Assembly (NCBI RefSeq): GCF_015910445.1 | Contig: NZ_CP048882.1 | Span: forward strand, 6,197,501-6,261,500 | DNA from: Streptomyces bathyalis | Lineage (GTDB): Bacteria > Actinomycetota > Actinomycetes > Streptomycetales > Streptomycetaceae | Direction: 5' to 3' | Length of the DNA: 64,000 nt | Shown: positions 62,433 through 64,000 of the stretch, piece after piece | How positions within the stretch are numbered: position 1 is the stretch's first letter | How the letters are laid out: the number at the start of each line of letters is the position of its first letter | Program-made: the position numbers and the translations under genes | Notes under the pieces: generated by a model | Seen by the model: the letters and a program-made list of their open reading frames with translations, nothing else | Told to the model about the DNA's origin: nothing | Databases searched by the model: none

Positions 62433-63641
62433 ATGGCTGAGGCTCAGAACTCCCCCAAGGACGTCGTCCAGGGGGGACCCCCGCCGGTCGGTTCGAACAC
62501 CACCGGATCCATTGCGGTGGCAGCTGAGTCCACCGTCGCCACCCGGATGAGTGCACCGCCCTCCTTCGACGTGGCGGACTTCCCCGTGCCGCACGGCAGG
62601 GAGGAGGAGTGGCGCTTCACACCGATCGAGCGGCTCAGGGGGCTGCACGACGGTACGGCCGAGGCGTCGGGCTCGCTCAAGGTCGAGGTCGACGCGCCGG
62701 AAGGCGTGACGGTGGAGACCGTCGGACGCGACGACTCACGGGTCGGCCGGGCGGGGAAGCCGGTCGACCGGGTCGCCGCGCAGGCGTTCTCCTCCTTCGA
62801 GAAGGCCGCGGTCGTCACCGTGCCCAAGGAGGCCGTGCTGAAGGACCCGGTGCGGGTCTCCCTGCACGGTGAGGGCGGCGTCAGCTACGGGCACACGGTC
62901 TTCGAGGTCAAGGAGTTCGCCGAGGCGGTCATCGTCATCGACCACACCGGCGACGCGGTGCGGGCCGCCAACGTCGAGTTCGTCGTCGGCGACGGCGCCA
63001 AGCTGACCGTCGTCTCCGTGCAGGACTGGGACGATTCGGCGGTCCACTGCTCCCAGCACAACGCGCTGGTGGGCAGGGACGCCACCTTCAAGTCGGTCGT
63101 CGTCACCTTCGGCGGTGACGTCGTCCGCCTCCACCCCCGCGTCAACTACGCGGGCCCCGGCGGCGAGGCCGAGTTCTACGGCCTGTTCTTCACGGACAAC
63201 GGCCAGCATCAGGAGCACCGCCTCTTCGTCGACCACGACAGGCCCAACTGCCGAAGCAACGTGGTCTACAAGGGCGCCCTGCAGGGTGCCGAGGCGCACG
63301 CGGTGTGGATCGGCGACGTGCTGATCCGCGCGGCAGCCACCGGCACCGACACCTACGAGCTGAACCGCAACCTCGTCCTGACGGACGGCGCGCGGGTCGA
63401 CTCGGTGCCCAACCTCGAGATCGAGACCGGTGAGATCGTGGGGGCGGGCCACGCCTCGGCCACCGGCCGGTTCGACGACGAGCAGCTGTTCTACCTCCAG
63501 GCCCGGGGCATCCCGGAGCAGGAGGCGCGGCGGCTGGTCGTGCGGGGCTTCTTCGCCGAACTCGTCCAGCAGATCGGTCTGCCGGACGTGGAGAAGCGCC
63601 TCATCGAGAAGATCGAGGCGGAGCTGGAGGCGTCCGTATGA
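62433..63641 (+). CDS. sufD: Fe-S cluster assembly protein SufD
   Basis: This 402-residue partner of SufB in the SufBC2D complex shows the typical beta-helix: FPVPHGREEEWRFTPIERL at the N-terminus, YAGPGGEAEFYGLFF, QHQEHRLFVDHDRPNC with the conserved metal-site His region, SNVVYKGAL and the C-terminal QLFYLQARGIPEQEARRLVVRGF. ATG 62433 (MAEAQN) is the family-like start; GTG 62415 is a possible earlier one. The stop overlaps the Rieske gene (ATGA). Confidence 0.97.
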   Translation: MAEAQNSPKDVVQGGPPPVGSNTTGSIAVAAESTVATRMSAPPSFDVADFPVPHGREEEWRFTPIERLRGLHDGTAEASGSLKVEVDAPEGVTVETVGRDDSRVGRAGKPVDRVAAQAFSSFEKAAVVTVPKEAVLKDPVRVSLHGEGGVSYGHTVFEVKEFAEAVIVIDHTGDAVRAANVEFVVGDGAKLTVVSVQDWDDSAVHCSQHNALVGRDATFKSVVVTFGGDVVRLHPRVNYAGPGGEAEFYGLFFTDNGQHQEHRLFVDHDRPNCRSNVVYKGALQGAEAHAVWIGDVLIRAAATGTDTYELNRNLVLTDGARVDSVPNLEIETGEIVGAGHASATGRFDDEQLFYLQARGIPEQEARRLVVRGFFAELVQQIGLPDVEKRLIEKIEAELEASV

Positions 63642-63976
63642 GCGGCGAAGGCTTCGTGCGCGTCGCGGCACTCGGCGAGCTGGAGGAGGACACCCCCAAG
63701 AGGGTGGAACTCGAAGGCGTGCCGGTCGCCCTCGTCCACACGGAGGGAGAGGTGTTCGCGGTCAACGACATCTGCTCGCACGCGAACGTCTCACTGTCCG
63801 AGGGCGAGGTCGAGGACTGCCAGATCGAGTGCTGGCTGCACGGCTCCAGTTTCGACCTGCGTACGGGCAAGCCCTCCGGCCTGCCCGCGACCCGGCCCAT
63901 CCCCGTATACCCCGTACGAATCGAAGGCGACGGCCCCGATGCGGCCGTGCTCGTCTCCGTCACACAGGAGTCCTGA
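63638..63976 (+). CDS. Rieske [2Fe-2S] ferredoxin-like protein of the suf operon
   Basis: This 112-residue Rieske domain is often annotated as a non-heme iron oxygenase ferredoxin subunit. The cluster ligands C46-x-H48 and C65-x2-H68 are intact (DICSHANVSL, ECWLHGSSFDL), and the loop GKPSGLPATRPIPVYPV follows. In actinobacterial suf operons such a protein lies between sufD and sufC and may donate electrons or act as a cluster carrier; proof is lacking. ATGA overlap with sufD; sufC begins 7 bases after its stop. Confidence 0.95.
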   Translation: MSGEGFVRVAALGELEEDTPKRVELEGVPVALVHTEGEVFAVNDICSHANVSLSEGEVEDCQIECWLHGSSFDLRTGKPSGLPATRPIPVYPVRIEGDGPDAAVLVSVTQES

Positions 63977-63983
63977 AGTCCCC

Positions 63984-64000
63984 ATGGCAACGCTTGAGAT
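63984..64000 (+). CDS. sufC: SufC ATPase, only the first codons
   Basis: ATG GCA ACG CTT GAG encodes MATLE, the usual beginning of actinobacterial SufC, and lies 7 bases after the Rieske stop. The gene continues beyond the window; the identification rests on position and five residues. Confidence 0.6.

Overview
The DNA is about 70% G+C with the strong third-position G/C bias of an actinomycete. whiA, opcA, an RbpA paralogue, a mycothiol-dependent-type maleylpyruvate isomerase homologue, heme A synthase genes and a sufR-sufBD order all point to Streptomyces or a close relative. The gene order from ogt through uvrB, uvrA, uvrC-rapZ-yvcK-whiA, gap-pgk-tpiA-secG, pgi, pgl-opcA-zwf-tal-tkt, ctaB, ctaA and suf is, from memory, the conserved Streptomyces core order. 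I see no prophage, insertion sequence, integrase, tRNA, rRNA or CRISPR array. About 50 protein genes are supported; the first and last are cut by the window ends.

Layout. 1-14 kb is the more variable part: an SNF2 helicase/SWIM-finger pair, a small glycine-rich protein, a helicase/NUDIX pair, a secreted peptidase, a Mut7-C RNase/acylphosphatase pair, an Excalibur protein, a kinase-like protein with a broken P-loop, a class I amidotransferase and an orphan PemK/MazF-like protein. 14-18 kb holds an MHYT membrane protein, a PIG-L deacetylase, an MFS transporter and ogt. 18-36 kb is dominated by DNA repair (ogt, uvrB, uvrA, uvrC) interleaved with a Ter stress block (TerD, a TerD fusion, TerC) and a large secreted phosphodiester glycosidase/phosphoesterase. 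36-43 kb is the uvrC-rapZ-yvcK-whiA operon followed by gap, pgk, tpiA and secG. 43-54 kb holds an RbpA paralogue, pgi, a Glu/Leu/Phe/Val dehydrogenase-like gene and the reverse-strand pentose-phosphate operon tkt-tal-zwf-opcA-pgl. 54-64 kb has heme A biosynthesis (ctaB, ctaA), an ABC-2 exporter and the SUF Fe-S operon (sufR-sufB-sufD-Rieske-sufC).

How it fits together. The central genes link lower glycolysis, NADPH supply through the oxidative pentose-phosphate pathway, heme A for cytochrome oxidase and Fe-S assembly. The most interesting regulatory signal is a repeated promoter layout. A match or near-match to the actinobacterial RecA-independent DNA-damage (PafBC) promoter motif, TTGTCRGTG-N8-TANNNT, lies 6-7 bases before the start codon of ogt, uvrB, uvrC and, as an exact match, a VOC-family gene at 56352. 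This predicts leaderless, damage-inducible transcripts and a small local regulon. A second candidate is the terC leader, where two mutually exclusive hairpins compete for the ribosome-binding site. A third is a palindrome with flanking direct repeats between the ABC transporter and sufR. Very long GC-rich hairpins without U-tracts close several of the transcription units.
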